From: Parietaria judaica
Lineage: Eukaryota; Streptophyta; Magnoliopsida; Rosales; Urticaceae
Direction of reading: 5' to 3'
Length of the DNA stretch: 64,000 nucleotides
Assembly (NCBI GenBank): GCA_954871525.1
Contig: OX940862.1
Coordinates: 41,098,232 to 41,162,231, forward strand
Each line of letters opens with the position of its first letter. Within the stretch, counting starts at the first letter, position 1. Shown one piece after another: positions 23,636 to 33,829 of this stretch. The position numbers and the translations under genes are program-made. The notes beneath the pieces are model-generated. The model worked only from the letters and a program-made list of their open reading frames with translations. It was not told the origin of the DNA and made no database searches.

Positions 23636-24882
23636 CCACACCCCTTAACTTAAGCTATTTATTCCCCTCATATTCAAGTTTCTATAGCTCTATTTCTCTT
23701 ATGTTATTGGTCTTAGATTTCCCATGAAACAAAAATCTTAAATGACATACACTATCCAATCATATATATTTCTTAGTATAAAAGAAACTAAAAAAGGTAA
23801 TTGAGATATATTTGTTGCCTTCACAATGGCAACTAGCTTTGCTATGGATTTGAATGAACAAAAATGAGGGTCATAATGAAAAAATGTCCCACGATTCCTA
23901 TTAGAGGGTTACATGGCTATGTATAGGGTATGGTACATCTCTCGTTAACAGAAAAGAGGATTTTTGAGAATCATGCATTTCATGATAACAACATAGAAAT
24001 GCAAGTCAATAGTGTCCCTTTGGATCACATTTTCATGTAAACCAAAGTGTCCACAAATAATATATAGGCATGTAGCATTTCAAACATGACAACCAAATTT
24101 AATTTTTATATATAAACACGTATATATTGAATATTTGGAATACGAGTGTACGAAAACCAAATATTTGTTTTTCATATCTCTCACGTATAAAATAAAGGGC
24201 AATATGCAGGAATCGAGTCTAAAAGGGTTCAATTGTTAAGACATAAAAGCTTATGACATAATAGTCTTGACCTATTAAATGAATAAAACTTATAATTAGC
24301 CTATCTAAAAGGAGCTAAGAGCTCCCAAAACCTTAATCTACACTTAGAGAATTTAACTAAGGCATACCTAAAGCCCTACTCGAGTTTTATCTACTCCTCG
24401 GAGCATTCATGTGCTGTCTTCCAATCACATACGAGGATCATTTAATTTGGCAATTTGATTTCCGATCTACAGTCAATATAAAGTTCTCAAATTGATTTGG
24501 TGAACAAAATAGAGACTCGAGGCGTTTACGTACATGCGTCGTGATCCCGAACCATTCATTGAACACGAGGCGCGTGTGGAAACCAATGAGATCTTCAAAA
24601 AAATACCAAGCGGCAAAAGTCATCAAAGTTTGGTAAATATAAGTAAAAAATTGTGTAATTAATCAATATTTTTTTAAAAAAACTTTCCGAAATTCCCGCT
24701 CTCGGGATTAAGAAAATTCACAAAAGATCCAACATGAAAGACGAAAACAGGGATAACAAAAAGATAATGAAATGAAAATATTAAAAACAACTTATTTCAA
24801 AAATTAACCAAAAAATCATAAATAAATAATAATAAAAAACCCAAAAGACTGGGTTAACCATGTCTCAAATTTCATATAATAT
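23636..24882. other. Intergenic DNA, no gene seen
   Basis: AT-rich; the small minus-strand frame at 24438-24626 has no recognisable domain and is not accepted. Confidence 0.4.
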
Positions 24883-25486
24883 AGTAAACTTCTATAAATT
24901 AATTATATTGGGATCGCCAAAATTTATTGTATTATTAAATTATTAATTTATAAAATATTAGTTATATAATCATTATAATTAAGAAAAAATTATAATATAA
25001 CATGTCAAGAATATTGTAATCATAATACATGATTTGATGAAGATATTACTGAAATAGAGATTGTCTTATACAATGGTGGAATTGTAGCGACAATCACTTT
25101 GAACAATACTTCATTACATCGCGAAAATACAATACCAGACATTCTTAATGTTATGTAGAAGCTTAGAGTTGATGTCGAAATAGAGATAAATTTCAAGAAT
25201 GAGAAAATAACATCATAATAATATTTTTAAAACACTACATGGCTAGTTAATTAGAATAATCTATTTCTAAGTAAATGCAATGTTATCTTTTATTTATAGT
25301 TGTTGTATAATTATATATGTAATATTATTATTTTTATGTTGAATTATTAATTTATATATCAGTTGAGACCAATATACTTCTAAAAAATAACTTATAAATT
25401 TAGCGAGTTATTAATTTAGCTAGTTAGACCCGAATCAGGACCGAAAAATTATTATTTAATCGAGTATTAATTTATCGAAATTCTAT
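24883..25486. mobile_element. Probable pogo-like (Tc1/mariner) remnant
   Basis: The left boundary sequence AGTAAACTTCTATAAATTAA and the inverse of the right boundary (AGAATTTCGATAAATTAATA) resemble the TCTATAAATTAATA termini of plant pogo-like elements. Inner blocks contain ATTGGGATCG on the left and the inverse of a GGTCCTGATTCGGG-type block on the right. Stop-ridden frames remain between. Exact ends and the expected TA duplication are not certain. Confidence 0.4.
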
Positions 25487-25607
25487 TTATATATAAATAA
25501 ATGAATAGCAAGTTGACTGTCTCGTGGTTCCATATAAAATTTTATTAATGCGTCTCTCCCACTTAAAGTAAAGGAGAATTGTGGTAACAGAAAAAATAAA
25601 ATAAGAG

Positions 25608-25608
<1 letters not shown>

Positions 25609-25642
<34 letters not shown>
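25609..25642. repeat. AT dinucleotide microsatellite
   Basis: (TA)17 run. Confidence 0.95.
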
Positions 25643-25648
<6 letters not shown>

Positions 25649-25772
25649 TGATCTTAAATTTCAAAACAAGTTATTAACCAAAAACAGTAGAAATGTATAA
25701 ATTAGGGTTGTACAAAAATTTAGGAAACGAAAATTCCGTGGATTGAAATAACCGAAATTAGTTAATACCCAA

Positions 25773-25797
25773 ATATATATATATATATATATATATA
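25773..25797. repeat. AT dinucleotide microsatellite
   Basis: Uninterrupted AT alternation of about 25 bp. Confidence 0.9.
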
Positions 25798-26639
25798 AAA
25801 GGAAGATATTTTCACAATAAATTAATAGTCTAAAAAATTTAGGATTTGGGAATCCTACAATTTTAAATTTTCAAGATTTTATAAAAAAAAAAAAATTACA
25901 ACTTTTTACTACATGCATTAGTGGGAGTTAAATTCGTATTCATTAATAAGTGTGGATATTTAATCAATAATTCAACGTTTTTTATCTTCAGTTTCCCTAC
26001 TTAAAACAAAAAAACGTAAATAACTATATTGTGATTTTTTTTTTATAATTTGATGCAAATTCTTTTACTTTTATAATTACATGCAAATTCTTTTACTTAG
26101 TACAAGTTTTTTTTTTTATTATGCATCAATTTACATGTATGCTTTTCATTTTTAGTTTCCCTGCTTTTTTTTTTTTAGAAAAAAAATGTAAATAACTAAT
26201 TTTGGCATTTTCTATTATGATTTTATCCAATTTGCATGACTTTTCTTTTGTAGAAGTTTTATTTTATATAAAATTGAAAATCTCACCAAAAAAACAAGAG
26301 AATTGAAAATCCTATTTTTTTAGATCAAATGTATTCATTCAATTGAAATTGTTATGCGTATACTATTAATGTGAAGTAATTTCATCAAGGTCACTAATGG
26401 GTTATTTATTATAAAACGTTATACTATTATGCATGCACCATTGATTATGTATAATATAGCTATATATATTACATTGTACTGCATGCTATACAATGCATGA
26501 ATCATTGATTATACATAATTACATTTACTTAATTTAAATTAGAACTATAATTATAATCTTCTGTATATCTATCTATACATTGAACGTTTTTAGAGAGTGA
26601 AGTGGCAAAAAATTTATATAGAAACGTCAACAACACCAC

Positions 26640-27360
26640 GAAAAAAACTATGGTTGCCCACTGATCTGATCATAGGTGAAATCCCTCCACCTCTCAGAAG
26701 CGAGAAAGCGAGCTGAAAAAGCCCTTTCCCTTGACTCCTCTATCTAAAAAATATATATCAATTACATGATTTACATCCATCCACCATTCTTCATTTGTTA
26801 GGCGTTACCAATTTCATTTAATGTTACAGGTCTCAAATACATATTAATTATATATAAATGGAAATGAATATCAATTGAGTGATTATAATGTCTTTTGCAA
26901 TCCACTAAAAAAAATAGAACGTCTATAGCAATAATAAGGATGAAAGAGAGTTATAAATCTTTTGGATTGGACTGATGCTTGAATTCCCTTATATATATAA
27001 TATATATATTATACCACAATATTCAAGCATAATAATATTTGTTTTCCTTGCAGAATCATCTTCACTACGACATCTAGGCGGATGCAGCCATTGCTAAGTC
27101 AGGTTAAGCCGTCCCAAACTCTATGTTCTACTATTTTTCAACAAAACTCACGTAGTAAATGTTGTTGAACGTAATTTTCAAGGACCGTATCGACATTGCG
27201 ACTTCAAGAATTAGTCAACTACGGGTTTCAAGAGTTACGAAAGACCGCAGTGGTTAGTCGACTTCCGTATCTCTCAAGAATGAAAATGGTATTGTGGTTA
27301 AATATTAACATGCTTTATTATAGATGGCAGCAATAAAATACCTCCAAGCTGTGTTTTTTA
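26640..27360. other. Non-coding island of mixed composition
   Basis: Less AT-rich than its flanks (26640-26740 and 27055-27290), with splice-like junctions (for example TTTTCCTTGCAG ending near 27052), but no open frame of useful length. It could be a non-coding transcript or a decayed insertion. A hairpin lies at 26975-27030. Confidence 0.2.
26975..27030. repeat. Inverted repeat / hairpin
   Basis: ATGCTTGAAT (26975-26984) pairs with ATTCAAGCAT (27021-27030) around an AT-alternating core that can also fold on itself. It does not match a plant microRNA that I recognise. Confidence 0.4.
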
Positions 27361-27928
27361 AGTTTGTGTTTTGAATATGTAGACAAGTGATTTTGATCGC
27401 GATTTTGTTTTTAATGTGTATTGGCTGTGTTCATTTGTACAAATTTGAAAAACAGTAACATTATGTGTTTGGATATGAGTTAGTCGCTTCTTTCGAAGGT
27501 TCGTGTTTGTTCAAGTAAAGGCGTATATATATATATATCGATATATATGTGTAAAGAAAAAAAGATGTGCACTGCAGCAAAAGAATGTATATATTTTTTT
27601 TAAGGCAGCTTTGCTAACGTACATATTTTTTCATGTAAACTTTGTGTTACATTTTTAATACATAAGATTTTTTCCATATATATATGTTTTATCCGACATG
27701 TCTTGCATTTTATATATATAATATCATGCAATGAATGAAGTGCACGCATCACGCCCCATTGTAATTTTTTGTTACATTTATTCACTTTTTACAATATATA
27801 CGATTGTATGCCTATATAACACCATATATCTGCATAAAAAATTATGAACTAATGACACGTTTTTATCTCATATAACCTCCAAAATTAAATAAGCGGCAAT
27901 TCATAGATCAATATTCACACTTTTGGTC

Positions 27929-27969
<41 letters not shown>

Positions 27970-28426
27970 TTTACAGTTAATAAAAGATATATCTTAATAT
28001 GTATCAATATAATTATACACACATATTATATACAAAGACAAACAATATTCAGCATATTCAACATGCAACAAATAAAGTGTGTTTACCTATACCCTTTTTA
28101 TTTTTATTTTGTTACATTTATTCAGGTTTTACAACTTATAAGATCTATCATATATATGGAGCTCTAAACTATATCTTAATAAGCTCCTAAATTAGATAAC
28201 TTTACATGTCATAGATTAAGAATGTTAAGACTTCTGTTATTATATTTTTCAAGAATTTTGCTATTATATGCTTATGATCATATAGAAAGTTTTTCTATAA
28301 ATACAAAGAAAATCAAGCGATATTGGTGATACCTATTTGATGTATATGTCTTAATGTGCATTTCATAATTTAATTTACTGTCTTAATTAATTTAAATTTT
28401 CAATTTGATGGGTTTATATAATACCG

Positions 28427-28428
<2 letters not shown>
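27361..28428. other. AT-rich spacer, no gene seen
   Basis: Short frames here (27600-27785, 27999-28190) are low-complexity and rejected. Confidence 0.45.
27932..27964. repeat. AT dinucleotide microsatellite
   Basis: (AT)16 run. Confidence 0.95.

Positions 28429-28464
<36 letters not shown>
28429..28464. repeat. AT dinucleotide microsatellite
   Basis: (AT)18 run. Confidence 0.95.
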
Positions 28465-28466
<2 letters not shown>

Positions 28467-28899
28467 ATAACTTTGGACGTACGTTATAGAAATTCTAAGT
28501 AAAATAACATAATTATATTGTACTAAAAAAATTAGAGTTATGTGCTTCCGGTGATAATATAATATTAAATGACTTAACGCCCCTATTGACTATTGTGATA
28601 TATTGCAATCACTTTTAACAATTTAAATGTCCATATATGAATAAGATTGATAATTGATATGGTCCATTAAAAATATATACGAACGATAATTCACAATAGT
28701 ATGGTCAATTATATGATATTGATTTGTTATGTCCTAAAAATAGAGAAAAATTACTAAGAAAAGTTATTATGTTTTCGTATTTAAATATGGTTTGTGAATG
28801 AAAACTATATTATAGAAGCTTTGCTTCACGAGAGCAATTTTTATTCCTTTACAAAAGACTAATATGCCGCTTACCTTAAAAGAGAATGGGCACGATGAC
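28465..28899. other. Host DNA left of the LTR element, possibly Helitron body
   Basis: This sequence was contiguous with 33540 onward before the retrotransposon inserted. Removing the element and one TSD joins an open stretch (MPLTLKENGHDDDIYVVAETSF, then stop) across the site. A Helitron-type 3' end lies 295 bp past the element, so this may be Helitron interior, but no 5' terminus was found. Confidence 0.3.
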
Positions 28900-29423
28900 T
28901 GTAGAGGGCGATTCGCACCGCCTTACCAGTCACGAGGATAATCAAACAAACACAACAAAATATGAATAAAAATTATCCCCGATTTATTTATCCCGAAAGA
29001 ACTCGGTTTTTCCCGTTTGATAGCTCGGACACACGAAGGAGTAATAATGGAAAACATGATTTGATGCCGCACCCCGCTGCCTTCGGCGAGGCTGCCTACG
29101 TACCCGTCGAACCGGGATCAGGTCATCACGTAGTTCAATGGGTTTGGTGGATTCTCTTCTCCTTTCTCTCTTCTTTCTTTTCTCTTTTCTCTCCTCTCAC
29201 GGCTGAACCCCCTCCCTCCTCTCCATGAGGTTTTCTTTTGCATTTATAGGCTTAGGGTTAGTAGAGGCTTTACTCTTTGGGCTTTTTCTGCGAACTGGGC
29301 TTTTATTGGTTGTTCTATCGTGGGCTGAAAATCCTCTTGTATCTTGCCTCTATTTTTATCGTTTTAATGTTAAAACGACAAGTGTAGAGTTGGGGATGGA
29401 TTTGACCAAATCCGACCTTAACA
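28900..29423 (-). repeat. Left LTR (3' LTR in element orientation)
   Basis: 524 bp, bounded by TG...CA. A TATA-like CTATAAATGC (minus strand, about 29245-29254) could start transcription. An 88-codon plus-strand frame in each LTR is antisense to the element and not counted as a gene. Confidence 0.92.
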
Positions 29424-29439
29424 GTTAGTCCCCCATTTT
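29424..29439 (-). other. Polypurine tract
   Basis: On the minus strand AAAATGGGGGACTAAC lies directly before the 3' LTR, the expected place for plus-strand priming. Confidence 0.65.
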
Positions 29440-30264
29440 ATCAAGTGTGAGCACTTGGTAAAATGTAGAGAAAAACTTTATCACTTCCGATCTGAATTAT
29501 CGCTCCTAATGATAGGAATCATAGACCAAGTTATTGCCCGGTGGTGCTCTCCGATAATAATTCCCGTCGCAAGCGATAGTGTAACCATGAGTCATCGGGT
29601 AGGTGCTTTGACTTTATGATATCGTCAATGAGAGGGTTGGCAACTCCCTCGGGTAGCCGATGGTCTCGCCGTTGTTTGAATCCTCACGAGCCCAACGGGG
29701 TAGGCCTCGACGGAGGCCTTGACCGAACGGGGACGGAAGTACCACTTGGACCGACACCATCCTCACCGAAGATCCTCGCTATGGACTCGGCCCTCGTGAT
29801 ATCCGATGAGCTTGTCGAGCGTTGTTGCGATGGACTTGTCGACTTCGAGGGAGATGATACTTTTAAGGAAGCCGTGTGAACGCTCCATAGTGTGAACTTG
29901 ACTTTATGTGGTGGATGGCTTCTCAGTTGAGGACTGTAGCTTATCAATGCGGTATTTTACTCTTCGATCCTTGCGTCATCGGTGGAAGCGTCCTCCTCTC
30001 AGTGCGAGCTCGTCCAGTCGGCCAGTTTCTCTGCGATGACGAGCTCGTTACCTCGACGATACTCGTTAGCGAGATAATCTCCTTTGTCGACGATGACCCC
30101 GACGTCATGAGCGCAGTGATCCTTTCCTCGTTTTTATCTAATTCTTTCTCTTTGTCCTGCATTTTAGCTGAGAATTCTTTTGTTTTGATCGTAAGTAGAT
30201 ATGAAATATGCACATATGTAAAGAACAAAAAGAAACAAAAACTTGATCTCATCATTATATATAT

Positions 30265-30295
<31 letters not shown>

Positions 30296-30299
30296 CTTT

Positions 30300-30905
30300 A
30301 TGGTGTCGTCGATACTTTCGTCGAGGCCCTTTTTTCATTTCTTGGTGCCGTCGAAACTTTCGTCGAGGCCCTTTTTTCATTTCTTGGTGCCGTCGAAACT
30401 TTCGTCGAGGCCCTTTTTTCATTTCTTGGTGCCGTCGAAACTTTCGTCAAGGCCCTTTTTTCATTTCTTGGTGCCGTCGAAACTTTCGTCAAGGCCCTTT
30501 TTTCATTTCTTGGTGCCGTCGAAACTTTCGTCGAGGCCCTTTTTTCATGTCTTGGTGCTGTCGAAACTTTCGTCGAGGCCCTTTTTTTTTCCTTCCTCAT
30601 CGAGTCGTGCAAGGTGACGAGTCCGATGATAATCTCGTACCCGCCACGGTGGCGTACTCGGTAGTGCATCGAGGCCCTTTTTTTTTTTATTTCTTGGTGC
30701 CGTCGAAACTTTCGTCGAGGCCCTTTTTTCATTTCTTGGTGCCGTCGAAACTTTCGTCGAGGCCCTTTTTTCATTTCTTGGTGCCGTCGAAACTTTCGTC
30801 GAGGCCCTTTTTTCATTTCTTGGTGCCGTCGAAACTTTCGTCGAGGCCCTTTTTTCATTTCTTGGTGCCGTCGAAACTTTCGTCGAGGCCCTTTTTTCAT
30901 TTCTT
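30300..30905 (-). repeat. 42-bp tandem array inside the LTR element
   Basis: Seven units at about 30304-30590 and six at about 30670-30905 are separated by roughly 80 bp of unique sequence. The unit length is a multiple of three. On the element's sense (minus) strand each unit reads RNEKRASTKVSTAP, a basic 14-residue repeat, in one frame; the other frames are also open. Units are nearly identical, with TCGTCGAGG/TCGTCAAGG variants. Confidence 0.92.
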
Positions 30906-31539
30906 GGCACTTTCGCCGTAAAACTAACACCTTTCTTGTTGATGGAAGTTACCTGGTAAGGACCGAAAAACGCATGTGCATGTCGTTATTGGTCGTCGTT
31001 TGATAGGATGCATTGACCATCTCCTCGCATTTGGGTTTCATTGGTCGTCTTTTAGCTTCTCGGTCCTGTGAAGCCCTTTCTTGCCTTCCAATGCTTTCGT
31101 CGCATCGTCAAGTTTTCCTCGTCTCCTCGAGCCTCCTGCGCATGTCCCTGTATCCTCGTACCTGAAATGTGAGCAAGTCAGAATCGAACCAGTGGTCAGT
31201 TCCATGTAGTGCGGAGTTCGCGTCAGTGGCCAGCGGGAAGCCGGTATCCTCTTGCGTAGAAGCTGCTCTCCGCTTGCCTAGCGAGTAGCTCATCGCCTTG
31301 GACGGAAGTAGCTCTCGTAGTAGGCGGCGAGAACCTCATCGTTGTGGGCGCAAGCAGCTCCCGTAGTAGGCGGCGAGCACCTCTTCGCTTACCGTCCCCG
31401 TCGGGAAGCCTGGGTTGTCGAATCTTAGCTCATAGCTCACAGCGCAAGCTGCTCTCCTGCCAAGGGGAAGCAGGTGTCCTTGGCGAGCGCGTCGTCGGCG
31501 TCATCGGATCGTAGCTCGTCGTCAGGGCGTACCTTCTCG

Positions 31540-32690
31540 CGCCACTGGGGAAGCACGTGACCTGCCGCTGGGGGAGCACGTGTCCTGGCTGACTGCGACT
31601 GTCCTCGCAGTCAGCGAAGACGTCGTCGGCCTTCCTCGTCGTCGACTCCTGGGTTGTCGCAAGCTGCTGACCTGCCACTGGGGGATCACGTGTCCTCTTT
31701 AGCGAGGACGTCGTCGGCGTTCCTTACTGTCGGCTGCTGGGTTGTCGCAAGCTGCTGACCTGCCACTGGGGAAGCAGCTGCCCTCGCACTCGGCGATGAC
31801 GTCGCCGGCCTTCCTCGTCGTCGGCTCCTGCGTTGTCGCAAGCTGCTGACCTGCCACTGGGCAACCAGGTGTCCTCGCATTCGTGGAAGACGTCGTCGGC
31901 CTTCCTCGTCGTCGGCTCCTGGGTTGTTGCAAGCTGCTGAGCTGCCACTGGGGAAGCAGCTGTCCTCGCACTCGGCGAAGGCGTCGTCGGCCTTCCTTGT
32001 CGTCGGCTCGGGGGTTGTCGCAAGCTGCTGACCACTGGGGAAGCAGCTGCCCTCGCACTCGGCGAAGACGTCGTCGGCCTTCGTTGTCGTCGGCTCTTGG
32101 GTTGTCGCAAGCTGCTGAGCTGCCACTGGGGAAGCAGGTGCCCTCGCACTCGGCGAGGACGTCGTCGGCCTTCCTCGTCGTCGGCTCCTGGGTTGTTGCA
32201 AGCTGCTGACCTGACACTGGGGAAGCAGTTGTCCTCGCATCCAGCGAAGACGTCGTCGGCTCCTGGGTTGTCGGAAGCTGTTGAGCTGCCACTGGGGAAG
32301 CAGGTGTCCTCGCATCCAGCGAAGACGTCGTCGGCCTTCCTCGTCGTCGGCTCCTGGGTTGCCGGAAGCTGATGAGCTGCCACTGGGGAAGCAGCTGTCC
32401 TCGCATTCAGCGAAGACGTCGTCGGCTCCTGGGTTGTCGGAAGCTGCTGAGCTGCCGCTGGGGAAGCAGCTGTCATCGCATTCAGCGAAGACGTCGTCGG
32501 CTCCTTGGTTGTCGGAAGCTGCTGAGCTGCCACTGGGGAAGCAGGTTTCCTCGCATTCAGCGAAGACGTCGTCGGCCTTCCTCGTCGTCGGCTCCTGGGT
32601 TGTCGGAAGCTGCTGAGCTGCCGGTGGGGAAGCAGGTGAGCTGCCACTGGGGAAGCAAGTGTATTCCCACCTGCCGTCGGCGAGAAGCCC
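31540..32690 (-). repeat. 91/75-bp tandem array inside the LTR element
   Basis: About 13 degenerate GC-rich units, each containing a GCTGAGCTGCCACTGGGGAA-type core. Long units are 91 bp; short units lack 16 bp (GCCTTCCTCGTCGTCG) and are 75 bp. On the minus strand all three frames are largely open, giving overlapping frames (31686-32729, 31699-32406, 31724-32854) whose peptides contain DDVFAECEDSCFPSGSSAAS. The 376-residue frame starts without a good ATG, so coding is doubtful. Confidence 0.88.
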
Positions 32691-32894
32691 TGCTCGTTGG
32701 CAGGCTGTCGCCCTCCTGCGGGGAAGCATCTCTCCTCCGGCACAGCGAGCAGGCCGTCGACCTGTTCCTTGGCGATGAAACTTGCAGCGTCTGCAACTTT
32801 CTCCTCGAGCGTCCGGTAGGGGCGACTGACCCGTCGAATCAAAGCTCGCGGCAAGGCCTGTAAGAAAACTAAGAAATGATACAGTTTTTATTCA

Positions 32895-33011
32895 TCAAAT
32901 GTATAGACGAGATGAGCGCTCGGTGTTGTCGTTGTCGTCGTTGGTCGTCATCTCTTCGAGTTCCTGGCTGTGAGTTAGAGAAAAACTAAGCCCCATGGTG
33001 GGCGCCAAACT
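32895..33011 (-). other. Short leader frame starting in the PBS region
   Basis: On the minus strand an ATG inside the primer-binding site (MGLSFSLTHSQELEEMTTND...) opens 33 codons ending at TGA. A pyrimidine-rich acceptor-like TTTCTTACAG follows just before the long repeat frame (about 32863). It may be an upstream frame or a spliced leader; no donor was identified. Confidence 0.25.
32990..33007 (-). other. Primer-binding site
   Basis: TGGCGCCCACCATGGGGC on the minus strand, three bases inside the right LTR. It starts TGG, as a tRNA 3' CCA complement should, and resembles the TGGCGCC class used by plant Gypsy-type elements. Confidence 0.75.
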
Positions 33012-33534
33012 GTAGAGGGCGATTCGCACCGCCTTACCAGTCACGAGGATAATCAAACAAACACAACAAAATATGAATAACAATTATCCCCGATTTATTT
33101 ATCCCGAAAGGACTCGGTTTTTCCCGTTTGATAGCTCGGACACACGAAGGAGTAATAATGGAAAACATGATTTGATGCCGCACCCCGCTGCCTTCGGCGA
33201 GGCTGCCTACGTACCCGTCGAACCGGGATCAGGTCATCACGTAGTTCAATGGGTTTGGTGGATTCTCTTCTCCTTTCTCTCTTCTTTCTTTTCTCTTTTC
33301 TCTCCTCTCACGGCTGAACCCCCTCCCTCCTCTCCATGAGGTTTTCTTTTGCATTTATAGGCTTAGGGTTAGTAGAGGTTTTACTCTTTGGGCTTTTTCT
33401 GCGAACTGGGCTTTTATTGGTTGTTCTATCGTGGGCTGAAAATCCTCTTGTATCTTGCCTCTATTTTTATCGTTTCAATGTTAAAACGACAAGTGTAGAG
33501 TTGGGGATGGATTTGACCAAATCCGACCTTAACA
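33011..33534 (-). repeat. Right LTR (5' LTR in element orientation)
   Basis: 524 bp, the same length as the left LTR with four substitutions seen by eye, which indicates a recent insertion. Confidence 0.92.
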
Positions 33535-33798
33535 ATGACGATATCTATGTTGTTGCGGAAACAAGTTTTTAAGAGATAGTTTAAATTTTGTGCATTTGAC
33601 TTTTCTAAATGTATAATCTTTTTGTATCGTAATGTGCATACTTCTAAGGTCTATACTTTGCTCTGTTTATTAGTAATTTGATAACCATGGAACGGAACCG
33701 AACAAAGGAAACAAATTATTTGAAGATTCTTTGTATTTTTTTTATATATTTTTTTGTTGTTTAAAAAGAAAACGTTAACCGTTCTTATAACGTCACGT

Positions 33799-33829
33799 CA
33801 CTGCGCGAAGCGCGGTGCCATTCCATTAG
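33799..33829 (+). mobile_element. Helitron-type 3' terminus
   Basis: Hairpin CACTGCGC-GAA-GCGCGGTG (33799-33817; one G-T pair), then 12 nt ending TTAG before T. Helitrons end in a short GC-rich hairpin about 10-12 nt before CTRR followed by host T; the first C here is changed to T. The same hairpin and spacing recur inverted at 61940-61970. The body would lie to the left, interrupted by the LTR element. Confidence 0.6.

Larger units (their letters stand above)
25487..26639. other. Very AT-rich spacer with microsatellites
   Basis: Holds long AT runs (25609-25642, 25773-25797) and poly-T tracts; no gene seen. Confidence 0.45.
28900..33534 (-). mobile_element. Non-autonomous LTR retrotransposon (LARD-like), minus orientation
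   Basis: Two 524-bp LTRs (28900-29423 and 33011-33534) begin TG and end CA in both readings. They differ at only four positions by my count, and ATGAC is duplicated at 28895-28899 and 33535-33539. The primer-binding site next to the right LTR and the purine tract next to the left LTR both show that the element is transcribed on the minus strand. The 3.6-kb interior has no protease, integrase, reverse transcriptase or RNase H. It holds a 91/75-bp tandem array (about 31540-32690), a 42-bp array (30300-30905) and a short coiled-coil-like frame (minus strand, 29944-30255, KMQDKEKELDKNEERITAL). It must depend on proteins from a partner element. The PBS type points to the Gypsy side (inference). 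Confidence 0.92.

Noticed and set aside
26971..26990. Resemblance to miR159/miR319-type sequence (TTTTGGATTGGACTGA)
   Set aside because: Only a short partial match; the hairpin arms do not place it in a duplex and the sequence differs from the known microRNAs.
28962..29228. 88-codon plus-strand frame, repeated at 33073-33339
   Set aside because: Lies within each LTR, antisense to the element; its duplication follows from the LTR pair, not from gene conservation.
29906..30664. 252-codon plus-strand frame in the LTR element
   Set aside because: Antisense to element transcription and built largely from the 42-bp repeat read in one of several open frames.
30300..30905. Possible CRISPR-like array
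   Set aside because: Units are contiguous with no unique spacers, in a plant retrotransposon; it is an ordinary tandem repeat.
31883..32863. Several plus-strand frames over the 91/75-bp array
   Set aside because: Shadows of stop-poor repeat sequence, antisense to the element.
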